Positions 1 through 10,629 of a stretch of 64,000 bases of DNA are shown in pieces; position 1 is the first letter of the stretch; every line of letters begins with the position of its first letter. Source of the stretch: Apiosordaria backusii (Eukaryota > Ascomycota > Sordariomycetes > Sordariales > Lasiosphaeriaceae); the NCBI GenBank assembly GCA_030549205.1, contig JAUKTV010000002.1, forward strand, positions 496,001-560,000. The letters run 5' to 3'. The position numbers and the translations under genes are program-made. The notes beneath the pieces were generated by a model. The model searched no databases. It was not told where the DNA came from and saw only the letters and a program-made list of their open reading frames with translations.

Positions 1-443
1 TCGGGCTTCGGCGGATCGTTCCATTTTGTTACCGGAGGCAACATGAGACAAACTAACGCCTTCTGCCGGTATTCCGTGAGGGTCTTCAAAACCTTCATTT
101 GTCTCCCAACAAGCATGCACACCTGCACCTTGGGCGTATCAGGGTCGAAGACTTCAGTGTTGTCTGGGTCCTCGAATATCGCCATGGAGCTCAAGAAGCC
201 GCTCATGATAGGAGGCGGCGATTCCAAATCCAGGAGTGCTTGCATGTCTCGAGCAGAAGTGATCGGGCCATTGTTCGAGATCAAAACCGGCATACGGGTC
301 TCCGGCCGTCTCCAGCCAGCAAGAGTGGCTTTGGCGGACTCACGCCATGCGTTACCCCACCGAGACTGCCGTTGTTCGTGATGCTGCTTCGATTCCACGA
401 TGCGTTTCGCGAGGTTGACTCGGAGATCCTTATTCGTGGGCAT
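1..443 (-). CDS. Hypothetical protein, 3' end cut by window edge
   Basis: The minus strand is open from an ATG at 443 to the left edge of the window, giving about 147 codons with no stop. The first residues read MPTNKDLRVNLAKR. The frame stays open upstream of this ATG for about 80 codons, back to a TGA near 690, but contains no other Met, so 443 is the first usable start unless an upstream exon exists. The fragment is hydrophilic, basic at its N-terminus and proline-containing in the middle, with no signal peptide or membrane segment. I do not recognise a family and assign no function. The 3' part lies outside the window. Confidence 0.45.
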   Translation of the reverse strand, partial: MPTNKDLRVNLAKRIVESKQHHEQRQSRWGNAWRESAKATLAGWRRPETRMPVLISNNGPITSARDMQALLDLESPPPIMSGFLSSMAIFEDPDNTEVFDPDTPKVQVCMLVGRQMKVLKTLTEYRQKALVCLMLPPVTKWNDPPKP

Positions 444-1509
444 TGTTCTTTTATAACGGGTTGTTTTGAGCGGCTGCAGTTCAACGATCGGGAATCTGAT
501 CTGTTTCGCCGCGGTGTCTGCATCAGAAGCTGGGTATCGAACGTCGGTGTATGGGGTTTGGGCGAACAAAAAAAGCTTGGAGGATTGAGGATGCTGAACG
601 GGGAACCTCGTCACTGCGCGACTGTAAAAATGGATGCCGCAGACGGATAATGGCGTGGCGGGTGGGCGGATGGAATGGGTGTCTGGTCAAAATCTGAATG
701 CCCGTGGTCATGATGGCCAGGCGGCAAAGGCCGTCCATTTATAACCTTTCTGCCCCGCAGTCGCATGGCCACCAATCAAAAGCGCTGGCTGAGCAATGGC
801 TCGCTCCCCAACACAGTGCCAAATTACACACAACTGCGCTTCACTGTACAATATGCATCTTTTGTCAACAGCTGAGTAGAAGCTGAAACGTCCGAAAATA
901 AGACGGTCAAGGTCAGCTCAGGCTACCTTACCCAGGTCGGTACCTACCTGTTCACCGAAGATGGCGCATAGTCTACTGTACCAATACATCGCGCTTTCCA
1001 AGCTCCCTGTTCTTGGGGGCCAATACCAGGGCCGGGCATGGTTCACGATGGTTTCTTTTGAAACACCATTGGCGCTTATCATTGCTACAGTGGCCTATGC
1101 AGGTTAGACTTGCGGCGGGATGGTGTGAGTTGGTCTTTCAACCTGAAGCCTCACGAAGAGTGCCCAAGCAAAATAAAGGCATATATAGTGACGCGAACGC
1201 CGTAGGTATGAAAGATAAATGGCTGCACCTTATGAAATGTATCTCATGAACTGTTAGCTAGTCTCAACAGTTTGCAACCTTTCACTCAACCACAGATTAC
1301 ATTCATACCTACCTATGCATACTCTCTTACCTACCTTGTATAAACAACATTGATACACCGAACGACACCCTTGAACTATCCTGGAAAACCTCTCCATTCT
1401 CTCTTGGGGCCCATTGACTATTTTTTGAGGTATGTTCTGGGCCAAATTGGCTATCTTTCAGGGCCTATCGACTTTTCAGGAGGCTTGTCTAACATTGCTA
1501 GACAGTATC
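444..1509. other. Intergenic region
   Basis: I find no convincing gene here; small open frames on both strands lack homology-like features. The stretch 1290-1345 and the sequence around 946 carry TACCTACC-type tracts that recur in other intergenic parts of the window. It should hold the divergent promoters of the flanking genes. Confidence 0.4.
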
Positions 1510-3981
1510 ATGGCATCTGGTAACGGCGTTGTGCTCCAATTCGGAGTCGAAATTGAACTCCTTATTAGGCCTCGACCTGCCTTTCTGGAGAGTATCAAAA
1601 AGCACTTCGATCCCAAAGTAGTGCCACGATATGAAACCGAGGATGAAGCTGACATCGAACGGGCCAAAAATTCGGAAAAGTGGCTACAACTTGAACGAGC
1701 AAGGGTCGCCAATCGATCAGCGGTATGTTCCTTTCACGTTTGTTCAACCGCGCTGCGTCAGGGTGGGCAGTGGGCTGAGACCATCTCGTCTCATGAGGTG
1801 AGACGAGCGAGCGAGCCGAGACGAGACTATCACTTTTCGCCTTGAGCCAAGCCGAGCCTTCCCATTGTCTCGTCTCACTGGCTCAGTGAGACGGTAACCC
1901 TAACCCCAACCATCAATGACTAGGGTTAGGTTACCTGAGTCTAGCCGGCCCGTGGCCCGAAGGCCGGAAGCCCGGTAAGTCCGGAACCCAGGGCCCCTCC
2001 GGTCCGGAACGGAAAAACGGCTTCCGGTTGACCGTCTCGTCCCAGTCGAGATGAGTCGGTGATGGCTTCGAGCGAGCCAGGGCCTCGAATCTGTGGGATG
2101 GGCTGAGCCAGACCCTCAGCTCGGCTCATCTCAGCTCACTGCCCACCCTGAAAATTTAACTGTCATTGGCTGCGACAGCAATTCCTTTGTCGTATGCTCT
2201 TATGGCTCCCGAAAGAGTGAGTTTTGGTTGACTTTTGCTAACAAATTTCGATTCGCCGATAGCTATACCGAGGGATGATTCCATTCTTCACAAAGTTAGA
2301 GGTAGAGGCGTCCACTGAACGGGCGGGATTTGGACAGTGGACTATTACGCAAGACCCCGCCCTTACGGAGATTCCGGTGCGAGGGGAATGCGGTTTCTGT
2401 ATGCCTATATATCTACACTGTTTAGGACTGAGTTTCGGTTCCAGTTCGGCTAACTCTGCAGTAGGGAACATCGAACTAGTCTCCAGAATCTTGAGGACGG
2501 ACGAAGACTGGGTGGGTGAGATATCACGCGCGTTTGAGGCTCTGACCGAATGCTGTGAGATTAAACTCACCACGGGCTGTTCGATGCATATCCACGTTTC
2601 GCCCGTGCGTGAGTTGGCAGAAAAGCCTAACCAGTTCACGTTCCCCGAGATCGTCAACATTGTCAAGGCCGTCGCATACTTTGATCAGCCCCTTACCGAC
2701 GTAATGCCTGCTGAACGGAAACAAAACGCATTCGCCTTGTCGTCGTTCACGGGCGTGCCCCCTCCTGACGATCGGGAGGCTATTCGTCTGTTTGACGAAC
2801 CGAAGAGGCTCAAACTTCAAAACTTGTACGGGATGGTCCCAACTGCAGGCTGGGGACCGCTCTTCAAGCATCTGGAGCAAATCACCAGCCGTGTAAAGTT
2901 CCGGCACAACTGTGACCTCAGCCGCCTTCGTTCCTTCAACTTCAGTCCTCTCCTGGACGATAACTGGTAAATACCCCTCCCAGTCTGGGGAAAGGCTGCC
3001 GAAGACCTGTCTCGTTGCTGACTTGCTTATTTTCTTTTTTTTATTACTAGCTTGACGATTGAGTTTCGACGACCGCCTGGTGCCGACACAGCTGCCAAAG
3101 CCACCAAGTGGGCCGCTTTTGCCTTGTGTTTCTTCGCTGCGGCCATTGATCCGAGCTGGAACGCTCATACATCCAAGCCTTCACTTCGGAACTCGAAATC
3201 TTTACCTTCCCTGAAAGATTTCCAGAGTTTCCTGGAGCGTGGGAGAGCTGTTCTCGGCATCGATGTTTTTGATCCCAACGTTTTGGTTGTCAATAACGCG
3301 GCTCCAGTGATCTTGACGGCTGCCGCAATTGCGAGATTGAAGAGCAAAAAGGCTGAAATGGATAGTGAAAGCGTGTTCGAGTCAAAGCTTTCTTCACGCT
3401 CAAACACCCCAACGAGCCAAACCAGCAAGCATTCCTTCCGAGACCGAAGCAATAGTCCTACTGCTGGTCGCGGCACCGATGGCAAGCCAACGATTCCAGC
3501 AGCTGCCGCTCGTCCCACGACACCCACAGGAGGCCCAAAGGCCTCCTCCTCGACGCCTAAGACTCCCCCAAAGCCATCTCCAAAGCCATCTTCAAAGCCA
3601 TCTCCAAAGCCATCGCCAAGTCAATCACCCCCGAAGCCTGCATCGACGGCCCGGGAAAGCCCCAAAAGAAACATTCCAGCATCCTCGCCTTTGAACCCTG
3701 GCCGCAAAGGGAGCTCGGACCATCACCCAGCTTCATCTAGCAGTCCAGGTAGAGCCAACTCGTCTCAAACCCAGCCTGCCACAACGCAGCTTCCGACCAG
3801 AAATAAAGCCCCTCGTATTGATACCAACGTTGCTCCTTCGGTGCGAGGCGGGCAGACTTCGACTCGGTCACAGACAGGGACTCAGAGTCCACGGTCCGGG
3901 TCTAATTCTTCTACCAGTTCTGGTCACACGCACAGCCCGGCTTGCAATTGGGGACGGGATGGGTGCTGCACTGTGTCCTGA
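1510..3981 (+). CDS. Amidoligase-family protein with Pro/Ser/Lys-rich tail
   Basis: Predicted ATP-grasp/GCS-like amidoligase (Amidoligase_2 type), a family that forms amide bonds; the substrate is unknown. Exons read as 1510-1722, 2263-2398, 2462-2966 and 3051-3981; all junctions keep frame. Intron 1 (1723-2262, GTATGT to GATAG) carries an inserted element; intron 2 (2399-2461) is 63 bp, in phase, and could be retained. Family motifs: FGVEIELL near the N-terminus, then QWTITQDPAL, NIELVSRIL, a metal/active-site-like HIHVSP, and TIEFRRPPG. The catalytic part covers about the first 330 residues. It is followed by a disordered tail of about 230 residues with KPSPKPS-type repeats. The protein ends in CCTVS, so the last four residues (CTVS) resemble a CaaX prenylation box. 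An upstream in-frame ATG at 1432 is possible, but the domain starts soon after 1510. Confidence 0.8.
1759..2150. mobile_element. Non-autonomous hAT-like inverted-repeat element (MITE)
   Basis: The 392-bp segment starts CAGGGTGGGCAGTGGGCTGA and ends with the near-perfect reverse complement, giving terminal inverted repeats of about 22 bp with one mismatch. The interior is GC-rich and repeats GAGACGAG/CTCGTCTC motifs. A central palindrome around 1890-1940 contains CCCTAA/TTAGGG. It encodes no transposase. The CAGGG terminus and small size suggest a hAT-derived MITE. The 8-bp flanks (CGCTGCGT and AAAATTTA) do not match, so no target duplication is visible. It lies inside intron 1 of the amidoligase gene. 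Confidence 0.65.
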
Positions 3982-4060
3982 ATCTGATGGTTTTTGTATG
4001 TGCGCACTCTTTGTTTTGGATATCTGAGGGTTTTTGTATGTGCGCAATCTTTGTTTCGGA
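3981..4060. repeat. 40-bp tandem duplication
   Basis: Two adjacent copies of a 40-bp unit containing GGTTTTTGTATGTGCGCA lie directly after the amidoligase stop codon, differing at a few positions. They probably sit in its 3' UTR. Confidence 0.7.
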
Positions 4061-4187
4061 TACGCGGGCGTATCGTCTGGATCAAGATCGGAAGGCGGCA
4101 TTTTGGTACTATTGTGTCTGGTACATGGAGTTGGCGTCAGGAGTATTTGTACTTTGTGTTTTTTCCAATTGAGTATGTCTTTTTATT

Positions 4188-4615
4188 AGCACGTTGTGGA
4201 TAAAAAAATGGTGACTGCTACTTTAAAAAAAGACCTTGAAAAATAGTGAACAGGCTTTAAGAGATAGTTAATAGGCCTTAAAGGATAGTCCAAAGGCATT
4301 AAAAGATAGTCGATAGGCCTTGAAAAATAATCCATAGGCCTTTAAAGACAATCAATAGGCGTTAAAAACTATATAATAGGCGTTCTAAAAGATAGTTGAT
4401 AGGCCTTAAAAGATAGTCAAGAGATATTAAAAGATAGTCGATATACTTTAAAGAATAATTAATAAGCCTGAAATATTATATGATAGGCGTTCTAATTACA
4501 TTTAACTACGTATTAAACTGTTTAGGATATATCAACTATCTTTCAATGCCTAATAATTATCTTCAAAGACGTTTGTTTTAAATAGCAGTCTCTATCATTT
4601 TTTCCACGACGTGCT
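4188..4615. mobile_element. Fold-back/MITE-like element made of 21-bp repeats
   Basis: The left end AGCACGTTGTGGATAAAAAA and the reverse complement of the right end (AGCACGTCGTGGAAAAAATG) match, and similarity extends inward for about 50 bp, so the element has long imperfect terminal inverted repeats. From about 4231 to 4485 the body is an array of roughly 12 units of 21 bp with consensus near GGCCTTAAAAGATAGTCGAT. Most units are exactly 21 bp; one is 23. Near 4528-4570 two more units appear in inverted orientation, so the transcript or single strand could fold into a long hairpin. It is strongly A+T rich and has no coding capacity. A TA flanks the right end; the left flank is ambiguous. Confidence 0.65.
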
Positions 4616-4800
4616 TAGGTATCCAACAAAGTGGAAATATGCCGGAAAGTGCCCACCGGACGGGTCGGTTTCCGTTCCCCGCTATCTCCAGCCAAGTGCA
4701 GCTTCCGATGGCACCTTGTTGAAACTCCGGGAATTCCCTCGGTCTGAATATTGCCCATTACCTTATCTTTCCCCTTTGCAACAAACCCCAGAGGCCAACA

Positions 4801-5538
4801 ATGTTTTACCAACCAGGAAAAACACAACACAACCTCCCCTTTGACCCGTTCAAAGCATGCGTAGTCCCGCGTCCCATAGGATGGATATCGACCACCTCCT
4901 CGCTCCCGCCGGGCTCCCCGCCTCTACAGCCGATCCATAACCTGGCCCCCTTTAGCCAGTTCACAAACCTGAGCTTCGACCCGCCATACGTCATGTTTGC
5001 TGCGAACCAAACTCCTGAAGGCTTCAAGAAAGATACCGTGCGCAACGTGGAGTCAACGGGCAAGTTTGTGTGGAATCTGGCAACGTGGGACCTCAGAGAC
5101 AAAGTCAATGCCTCCGCTCAGCAGCTTCCCTTCGAGGTGGACGAGTTTGATCATGTGGGGTTAGAGAAAGAATTCAGCTCCTGCCTGCCGGGAGACGAGA
5201 AAAACCCGGTACCGATGGTCAAGAAAAGTCCGGTCAAATTTGAGTGCAGCTATCACTCGACATTGCGACTGCCTGGAGGGTCAGTGATGGGGGGTGTGGA
5301 TCTGGTGATTGGACGGGTGGAGGGAGTGCACATTGCTGACTGGGCCTTGTCGAAGGAAGGGAAGCTCGATATTGCCAAGACCAAGCCCATTGCGAGGTGT
5401 GGGTATTACGAGTATGTCGTCTTGGACAAGACGTTTGAGATGATCATTCCAGGGAAGGATAAGGCGATTTTGGCGGGGTTGGAGGGGAATGCGGATCAGG
5501 TCAAGAAGAGCATAGACCGGCCTGATAAGACAGACTGA
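4801..5538 (+). CDS. Flavin reductase-like (FMN-binding split barrel) protein
   Basis: A 245-residue single-exon protein of the flavin reductase-like domain family, which binds FMN and may reduce it with NAD(P)H or use it in a cytosolic oxidoreductase. N-terminal motifs fit the family: PRPIGWISTTSS, then NLAPFSQF and PPYVMFAANQTPEGFKKDT, the usual FMN-contacting strand and loop. No signal peptide or membrane segment is present. Length is normal for the fungal members. The ATG at 4801 begins a typical MFYQPGKTQHNLPFDPFKA start and no earlier in-frame Met is needed. It is followed by a same-strand gene after about 250 bp. The physiological substrate is unknown. Confidence 0.85.
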   Translation: MFYQPGKTQHNLPFDPFKACVVPRPIGWISTTSSLPPGSPPLQPIHNLAPFSQFTNLSFDPPYVMFAANQTPEGFKKDTVRNVESTGKFVWNLATWDLRDKVNASAQQLPFEVDEFDHVGLEKEFSSCLPGDEKNPVPMVKKSPVKFECSYHSTLRLPGGSVMGGVDLVIGRVEGVHIADWALSKEGKLDIAKTKPIARCGYYEYVVLDKTFEMIIPGKDKAILAGLEGNADQVKKSIDRPDKTD

Positions 5539-5789
5539 GAGCAGAGACTAAGAAAAAAAAGAGACGTAGAGAAAGGCTGCTTTCCCCAGACTATAGTGAG
5601 GTCGCTATCGAGAAGGATTGGATTGTTCGACTGCCGAAATCCCGACTCCGCCCCGGCTCCGACACCGGCCGGCAAGCTCCACACGTTCCACTGTCAACGG
5701 CCGCCAATGAATTGTTTGGCAACATCAACCCCTCACTAGTCATCGACTTCCATTTCCAGTCTGGAAGTCCACGCTTGCTACTTTGATCA

Positions 5790-6848
5790 ATGCTCCCATT
5801 TCCCTTTCGCCAAAGCTTTCGTGTCTTCAGAACCTCTTCCCCAGCAACAACAACCACCGTTGCAACCAGACTCTTCTCCTCCACCTCCCAAGCAAACATG
5901 AAGCTCCTCTACCCGACCTCTCTGGCCCTGGACCCCGCCAAAATAACCGGCTTCCCCACCCTCACCCTCCACCCTTACGATGTCAAGTCCCCCACCCTCC
6001 CCTCCGAGCACCACGACGCCGAAGCCCTAGTCACCTGGACCAACTCCAAAGACAACCTCACCTACGCCGTTCAGAATCTCAAGAACCTAAAATGGATCCA
6101 ATCCCTCGCCGCCGGGCCGAACGATGTGCTCTCGGCTGGGTTTGACGCCTCCAAGGTCAAGATCACCACCGGGTCTGGGTTACATGACAAGACTGTCGCC
6201 GAGCATGCCCTGGGCTTATTGCTCAATGCCGCGAGGAGATTTTACGAGATGAGAGATTATCAGCTGCAGGGGAAATGGCCTGGTCACCTTGGCGGTCCGC
6301 AGCCTGATCGGGAAAAGGGAACGTTCCGTACGTTGAGGGATGCGAGGGTGACAATTTGGGGGTTTGGGAATATTGCCAAGTCACTTACGCCGCATCTATT
6401 GGCTTTGGGGGCGACAGTCAAGGGGCTGGCGAGGAGCAAGGGGGTGAGGGATGGGATTGAGGTGTTTGGGGAGGATTCACTGGAGGAGATATTGAAGGAG
6501 ACGGATGCGTTGGTGATGATTTTGCCTGGGGATGCGTCGACAAAGCATGCGCTGAACAAGGAGAGGTTGGGTTACCTGCCGAACCATGCGTGGGTTGTTA
6601 ATGTAGGGAGAGGGACGTCGATTGATGAGGATGCGCTGTTTGAGGCTTTGGAAGGGGACCAGATTGGAGGAGCGGCGTTGGATGTGTTCGAGACTGAGCC
6701 TTTGCCAGAGGGGAACAAGTTGTATGGGGCCAAGAACTTGATTTTGTCACCGCATGCTGCTGGGGGGCGGCCACAGGGGGCCGAGGAGTTGATTGTGGAG
6801 AACTTGAGGAAGTTTTTGGGCGGGCAAGAGTTGAAGAATGTCATTTGA
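5790..6848 (+). CDS. D-isomer-specific 2-hydroxyacid dehydrogenase
   Basis: A 352-residue NAD(P)-dependent 2-hydroxyacid dehydrogenase (glyoxylate/hydroxypyruvate reductase-like), interconverting 2-oxoacids and D-2-hydroxyacids. The Rossmann motif reads WGFGNIAKSL, so the third glycine of GxGxxG is Ala. Later come VNVGRGTSIDEDAL with the substrate-binding Arg, ALDVFETEPLP with the family Glu, and SPHAAG with the catalytic His. The first 36 residues are rich in Arg, Ser and Thr and end in RLFSSTSQAN, which resembles a mitochondrial presequence. A second in-frame ATG at 5898 (MKLLYP) would give a cytosolic form, so dual targeting is possible but unproved. The gene has no intron. Confidence 0.88.
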   Translation: MLPFPFRQSFRVFRTSSPATTTTVATRLFSSTSQANMKLLYPTSLALDPAKITGFPTLTLHPYDVKSPTLPSEHHDAEALVTWTNSKDNLTYAVQNLKNLKWIQSLAAGPNDVLSAGFDASKVKITTGSGLHDKTVAEHALGLLLNAARRFYEMRDYQLQGKWPGHLGGPQPDREKGTFRTLRDARVTIWGFGNIAKSLTPHLLALGATVKGLARSKGVRDGIEVFGEDSLEEILKETDALVMILPGDASTKHALNKERLGYLPNHAWVVNVGRGTSIDEDALFEALEGDQIGGAALDVFETEPLPEGNKLYGAKNLILSPHAAGGRPQGAEELIVENLRKFLGGQELKNVI

Positions 6849-7926
6849 GGCTACAAAACATCCAAATTCCACGAGATGATACAATTAGATACATAGAACG
6901 AAAGCTTTCATTCCGCCTTGTTTATTACCTTACCATCTGGACGAGCTGCCAGGTTCCGTCACCTCCACTGGAAACACCGTTTCAACACGTGACTTGATCC
7001 CGCCGCCAAAACATCTCACCGAACGCTTGCCTCCTAGCATGCGTGAGTACTGAACGGAGCTTTGTATGTTTGTTGCAGCCGAATATCTCAGAGCTCTACT
7101 CTGGAACAAGAACCGTGTTTAGAGGCAAAATATCTCACCCATAAGCAAAAATTGGAACCTGCAGATGAGTCGTGGACAGGCGGAAGTATTAACCCGATCT
7201 AAGCCAAGGTAAGGCAGACATCACAAGCCGAAATGCACATATCTTGAATGGACTCGTTTTGTTCACTCCATTCAGGATTACTCCTCATCACTCAGCAAAG
7301 CGGTTCGTACCAGTTGCTTGAAGGCCCCGGACCCTAAGCCCCTGAACCCCTGAACTCCCGAATCCTGAGGACTTGACACTTGATAGACATGTATGTTATC
7401 ACCCACGCTTATCTCTAATTAGATGTTGCGCGCTCAGCACATGTAAGAAAATCTTCAAAAAGATGCTGATGAACACCCTATCTATTTTTGCGAATTGATA
7501 TCGGTATAATCCTTGCGTTCAGTGGTGTCGGGCTCCTGGACAATCATGCCCAGAAGCAGGTCAGTACTATGACGCAAACTGGCCATGGCTGACTGATCAA
7601 CGGCGGCTGAGTCAACTTGAGCCACCTACGTCTTGTGCAAACCCTGCTATTGAGCAGGTACACTATGAGAAATCAGATTTTGCTGTGATCTTCGTTGTGT
7701 GTAACAGACAAAACAGACCCGTTCATTGGTCAGATCGGAATAGATACCCAGGCCTCCACACCACCGCAGATCAAATCCGAGGCTCTGTAGCATGCTGTAT
7801 GACCTTCATTGCAGCCTGTACCAAACTCATAAATGAATAAAGGCAGCAGAGTTTAGAAATTTGACTTCAACGCTACCATGAGCTCATGCTGCTATGCCCT
7901 GAATTACTTAGCTGTTTTTCAACTTC
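6849..7926. other. Intergenic region
   Basis: About 1.08 kb with no supported gene. Around 7325-7370 there is a C-rich run with repeated CCCCTGAA/CCCTAA-like words; otherwise I see nothing distinctive. It should contain the terminator of the dehydrogenase and the promoter of the next gene. Confidence 0.4.
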
Positions 7927-10629
7927 ATGAGACCACCAGACATGGCGGGAACCCCTCGACGCGCGACGCCGGCACCGCCCGCTGTGCCCTTGTCAAACGA
8001 AACACAACCTGAAGACGCTCGGCGGCCCTTGAATCAACTTACTAGTAGAACAGCCAGCCATGCTACCGACACCCAAAGTCAAGTACCATCCCGCCCAGTG
8101 AGCCCATCCAGCACTGCGGCAGATCACAATGAACAACCACAACAAACCAACCCCCCCGCCCACAAGCCAGGCTCCATCCGCAAAGATGTCGAGCACCTCG
8201 AGAAAACCTCTTCTTCCATCCGAAAACTCACCCTCAGCGAGAAACTCGGCTTCTGGGGCCTAATCATCACCTGCACCGCCCCCATCTTCACCCTCGCTGC
8301 CACAGCAGCCCTCGCCTTCATGTGGCTCTCCAACGCCAGCAACCCCGCCTGGCGAAGCATGATGGTCAATAACTGGCTCAACACCGCCGTGGCGATCTGC
8401 ACCGAGGTCCTCAAGCAGGCCATGTCCTTCCAGCTGGGCATCACAATCGCCATGCTCGCTGCCCTGGCGCTCGAACGCGGTGAGGTGCTGCTGCCGTATA
8501 CGGCGTTTTTTAGTATCATACGGGCCACGGCGGGAGCTGGGACAACGGTGGAAGTGATGTGGAGTTATTTGCTTAGTATGTGGCGGCTTCGACACGGCAA
8601 AAGGGGGTCGTCATACAGGCAGTTTGTGACGGGGGTGTTTGGGCTGGTTGTGCTGAGCGCGGGGGTGTTTGCTTTTACGCAGGTTATTTCGGTGGTGTTG
8701 TTCACGGATGTGGATTTGGCGGTTGTGCCTGGGTTGACGAGGGGGGTGAATACTTCGTTCGGGTTTCAGAATCCGTTTCGGAGGGAGAATTGTGAGGACT
8801 GGGAGTTGAATTTGGGGTCGGACAGTGGGGTGGAGGTGAAGTGCAATGGGGAGGTGGTTGATCCGGGGGTGCTGGAGAGGCTTGTTCCAAGGCTTGTTGA
8901 TAGGGGTGGAACGTGGACGAGGAAGGCGGGTGAGTATACGACTTTTGCGGAGTACTCGGAGCCTCCGTATGAAGCGGAAGGGGTCAGCGATACGGGTGTC
9001 ACACTGCGGGCGTTTCTTCCGTTTCAAACGGCGCAGGAAAGGGAGACGTTGAGGGAATATTCGAGGCTTACGACTGTGTTGGATGCTAGGGTGACGTGTC
9101 AGGTGCCAGAGTTTGATGATCTGAAGCTTTGGTCTGGTTTCAATGGTAGCTTCTACTACATGTTGGAGGGGTCTGTGAGGGCGTCACGGAGCACACCCAG
9201 GTTGGGAAACGTGACGGTGACAGCGCTGGAAGGGAATGAGTTCAGATACAACGAGTCTGTCCCTTTTTCCTGTTTGGCGCCCTTCCCTTTCTACGAACCC
9301 AATGAGAGAATTAACTTACAGCCCGAATGGCAGCTGTCTATCTGTCAGTTAGGCTCGTTCTCGGGTGGGCTGGTGAGTGAGTTCAAGGATATCTCCACTT
9401 GGTGGGACCAGACGACGGGCGCCAAAGGACAGCTATCATCCACCTATGGAGCAGCGTATCTTTTTCTCAACGTCACAGCAGATGGCACGCAGAAGTTGAA
9501 TTCCTCTGGCGATGATGGGGTCACAGGGTGGACTCCGCGGCAGAGGAACGAGTGGTTCGACATGGTGTGGGAGCCAACTAAGGGCGACATGATTCTCAGC
9601 ACGACATTGTGTTACTCGGCCTTCGACTTTGCCGACCTTGATGTCTCGATATCAAGCGGCACCAATCGTACGGAACCCAAGACGACTTTCAACGACCCGG
9701 CTCGGATATACAACTTCACCAACATCCGCAAGCTCTACGGACAGCCGAACATAGGTGCGACTGGAGACGGCCGTGGCATCCTTCAGTTGGAGAAACCTCA
9801 GCAGGATTCGCCATGGGTGTTGCGAGGAGATCCAGCTTCGCACGGAGAACCCTTCATGCGCGCGTATGCCGATTTGGGCGCTCAAAGCAGAGCCAAGTCC
9901 AAATATGGCGTTCCCTGGCCGTTTGACGGCAGACCCGCAAACGTTTCAGCTATGCTGTGTGAGACAGAGACAGTACTCAATTCAGGGGACGAGACGTACG
10001 ATCTAGAAAACGGCGCTAGGATTCGCAGGGTAATGGCTGACCTGAGTCATGTCTGGCTTGTTCAAGAGATCCTGAAGGAAGGAGGGTCGATAGCCTTTGC
10101 GCTGCAGAGCATGATTACTCTGCTGAGTAGCATGTCCTACTACGACCAGATGGGGCAGTTCGATAATTACACCATGTCGGAGCAGGCGTTCTATGTCGTC
10201 GCCAGCATTCCGGTGAAGAAGGCGGGGTTTGTGGTTGTGGTGGCTGTCGTTCTTGCACATCTCGTTCTAGCAGGGGTAGTGCTCGTGGCCTTTGTGAACA
10301 GCACTTCGTTCTCGAGGATTGGCGAGACATGGACTGTGTTGGCGCAGACAGTGGTACCAGAGGGAGCTGTGACGAGGTATGTTCACAGCTCTGGGATGCA
10401 AGGGGACGATGAAGTGGAGGAGATGATGAAGAAGGATGGGTGTGAAAATGCCACGGCCGGGTTGACGAATGCTGATGGAAGGTTGCGAATTGTGGTTGCT
10501 GGCGGAGACATGACTAACCTGACCCATGAAGATGGGGGCGTTGGTACCACGGTTGAGCCACAGTCTGTAACGGGGATCAGAGGTGGGAGACTGGGAAATC
10601 ACGACTACCAGGCCATTCCACGGGACTGA
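7927..10629 (+). CDS. Large multi-pass membrane protein, unknown function
   Basis: A 900-residue intronless fungal membrane protein. Residues 1-95 are hydrophilic and Pro/Ser/Thr-rich, presumably cytosolic. Hydrophobic segments follow at about 108-133 (GLIITCTAPIFTLAATAALA), 165-185, 188-215 and 232-258. A long extracytosolic-looking region of about 500 residues has several Cys and many N-x-S/T sequons. A last hydrophobic segment near 765-790 (VVVVAVVLAHLVLAGVVLVA) precedes a hydrophilic C-terminal tail. The arrangement (four N-terminal helices, large glycosylated domain, one C-terminal helix) recurs in uncharacterised fungal proteins; I know no function. The start could also be the Met at 7942. 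Confidence 0.75.
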   Translation: MRPPDMAGTPRRATPAPPAVPLSNETQPEDARRPLNQLTSRTASHATDTQSQVPSRPVSPSSTAADHNEQPQQTNPPAHKPGSIRKDVEHLEKTSSSIRKLTLSEKLGFWGLIITCTAPIFTLAATAALAFMWLSNASNPAWRSMMVNNWLNTAVAICTEVLKQAMSFQLGITIAMLAALALERGEVLLPYTAFFSIIRATAGAGTTVEVMWSYLLSMWRLRHGKRGSSYRQFVTGVFGLVVLSAGVFAFTQVISVVLFTDVDLAVVPGLTRGVNTSFGFQNPFRRENCEDWELNLGSDSGVEVKCNGEVVDPGVLERLVPRLVDRGGTWTRKAGEYTTFAEYSEPPYEAEGVSDTGVTLRAFLPFQTAQERETLREYSRLTTVLDARVTCQVPEFDDLKLWSGFNGSFYYMLEGSVRASRSTPRLGNVTVTALEGNEFRYNESVPFSCLAPFPFYEPNERINLQPEWQLSICQLGSFSGGLVSEFKDISTWWDQTTGAKGQLSSTYGAAYLFLNVTADGTQKLNSSGDDGVTGWTPRQRNEWFDMVWEPTKGDMILSTTLCYSAFDFADLDVSISSGTNRTEPKTTFNDPARIYNFTNIRKLYGQPNIGATGDGRGILQLEKPQQDSPWVLRGDPASHGEPFMRAYADLGAQSRAKSKYGVPWPFDGRPANVSAMLCETETVLNSGDETYDLENGARIRRVMADLSHVWLVQEILKEGGSIAFALQSMITLLSSMSYYDQMGQFDNYTMSEQAFYVVASIPVKKAGFVVVVAVVLAHLVLAGVVLVAFVNSTSFSRIGETWTVLAQTVVPEGAVTRYVHSSGMQGDDEVEEMMKKDGCENATAGLTNADGRLRIVVAGGDMTNLTHEDGGVGTTVEPQSVTGIRGGRLGNHDYQAIPRD

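Noticed and set aside
1880..1940. Telomere-like CCCTAA/TTAGGG motif
   Set aside because: Only single copies in a palindrome inside the MITE; no telomeric array.
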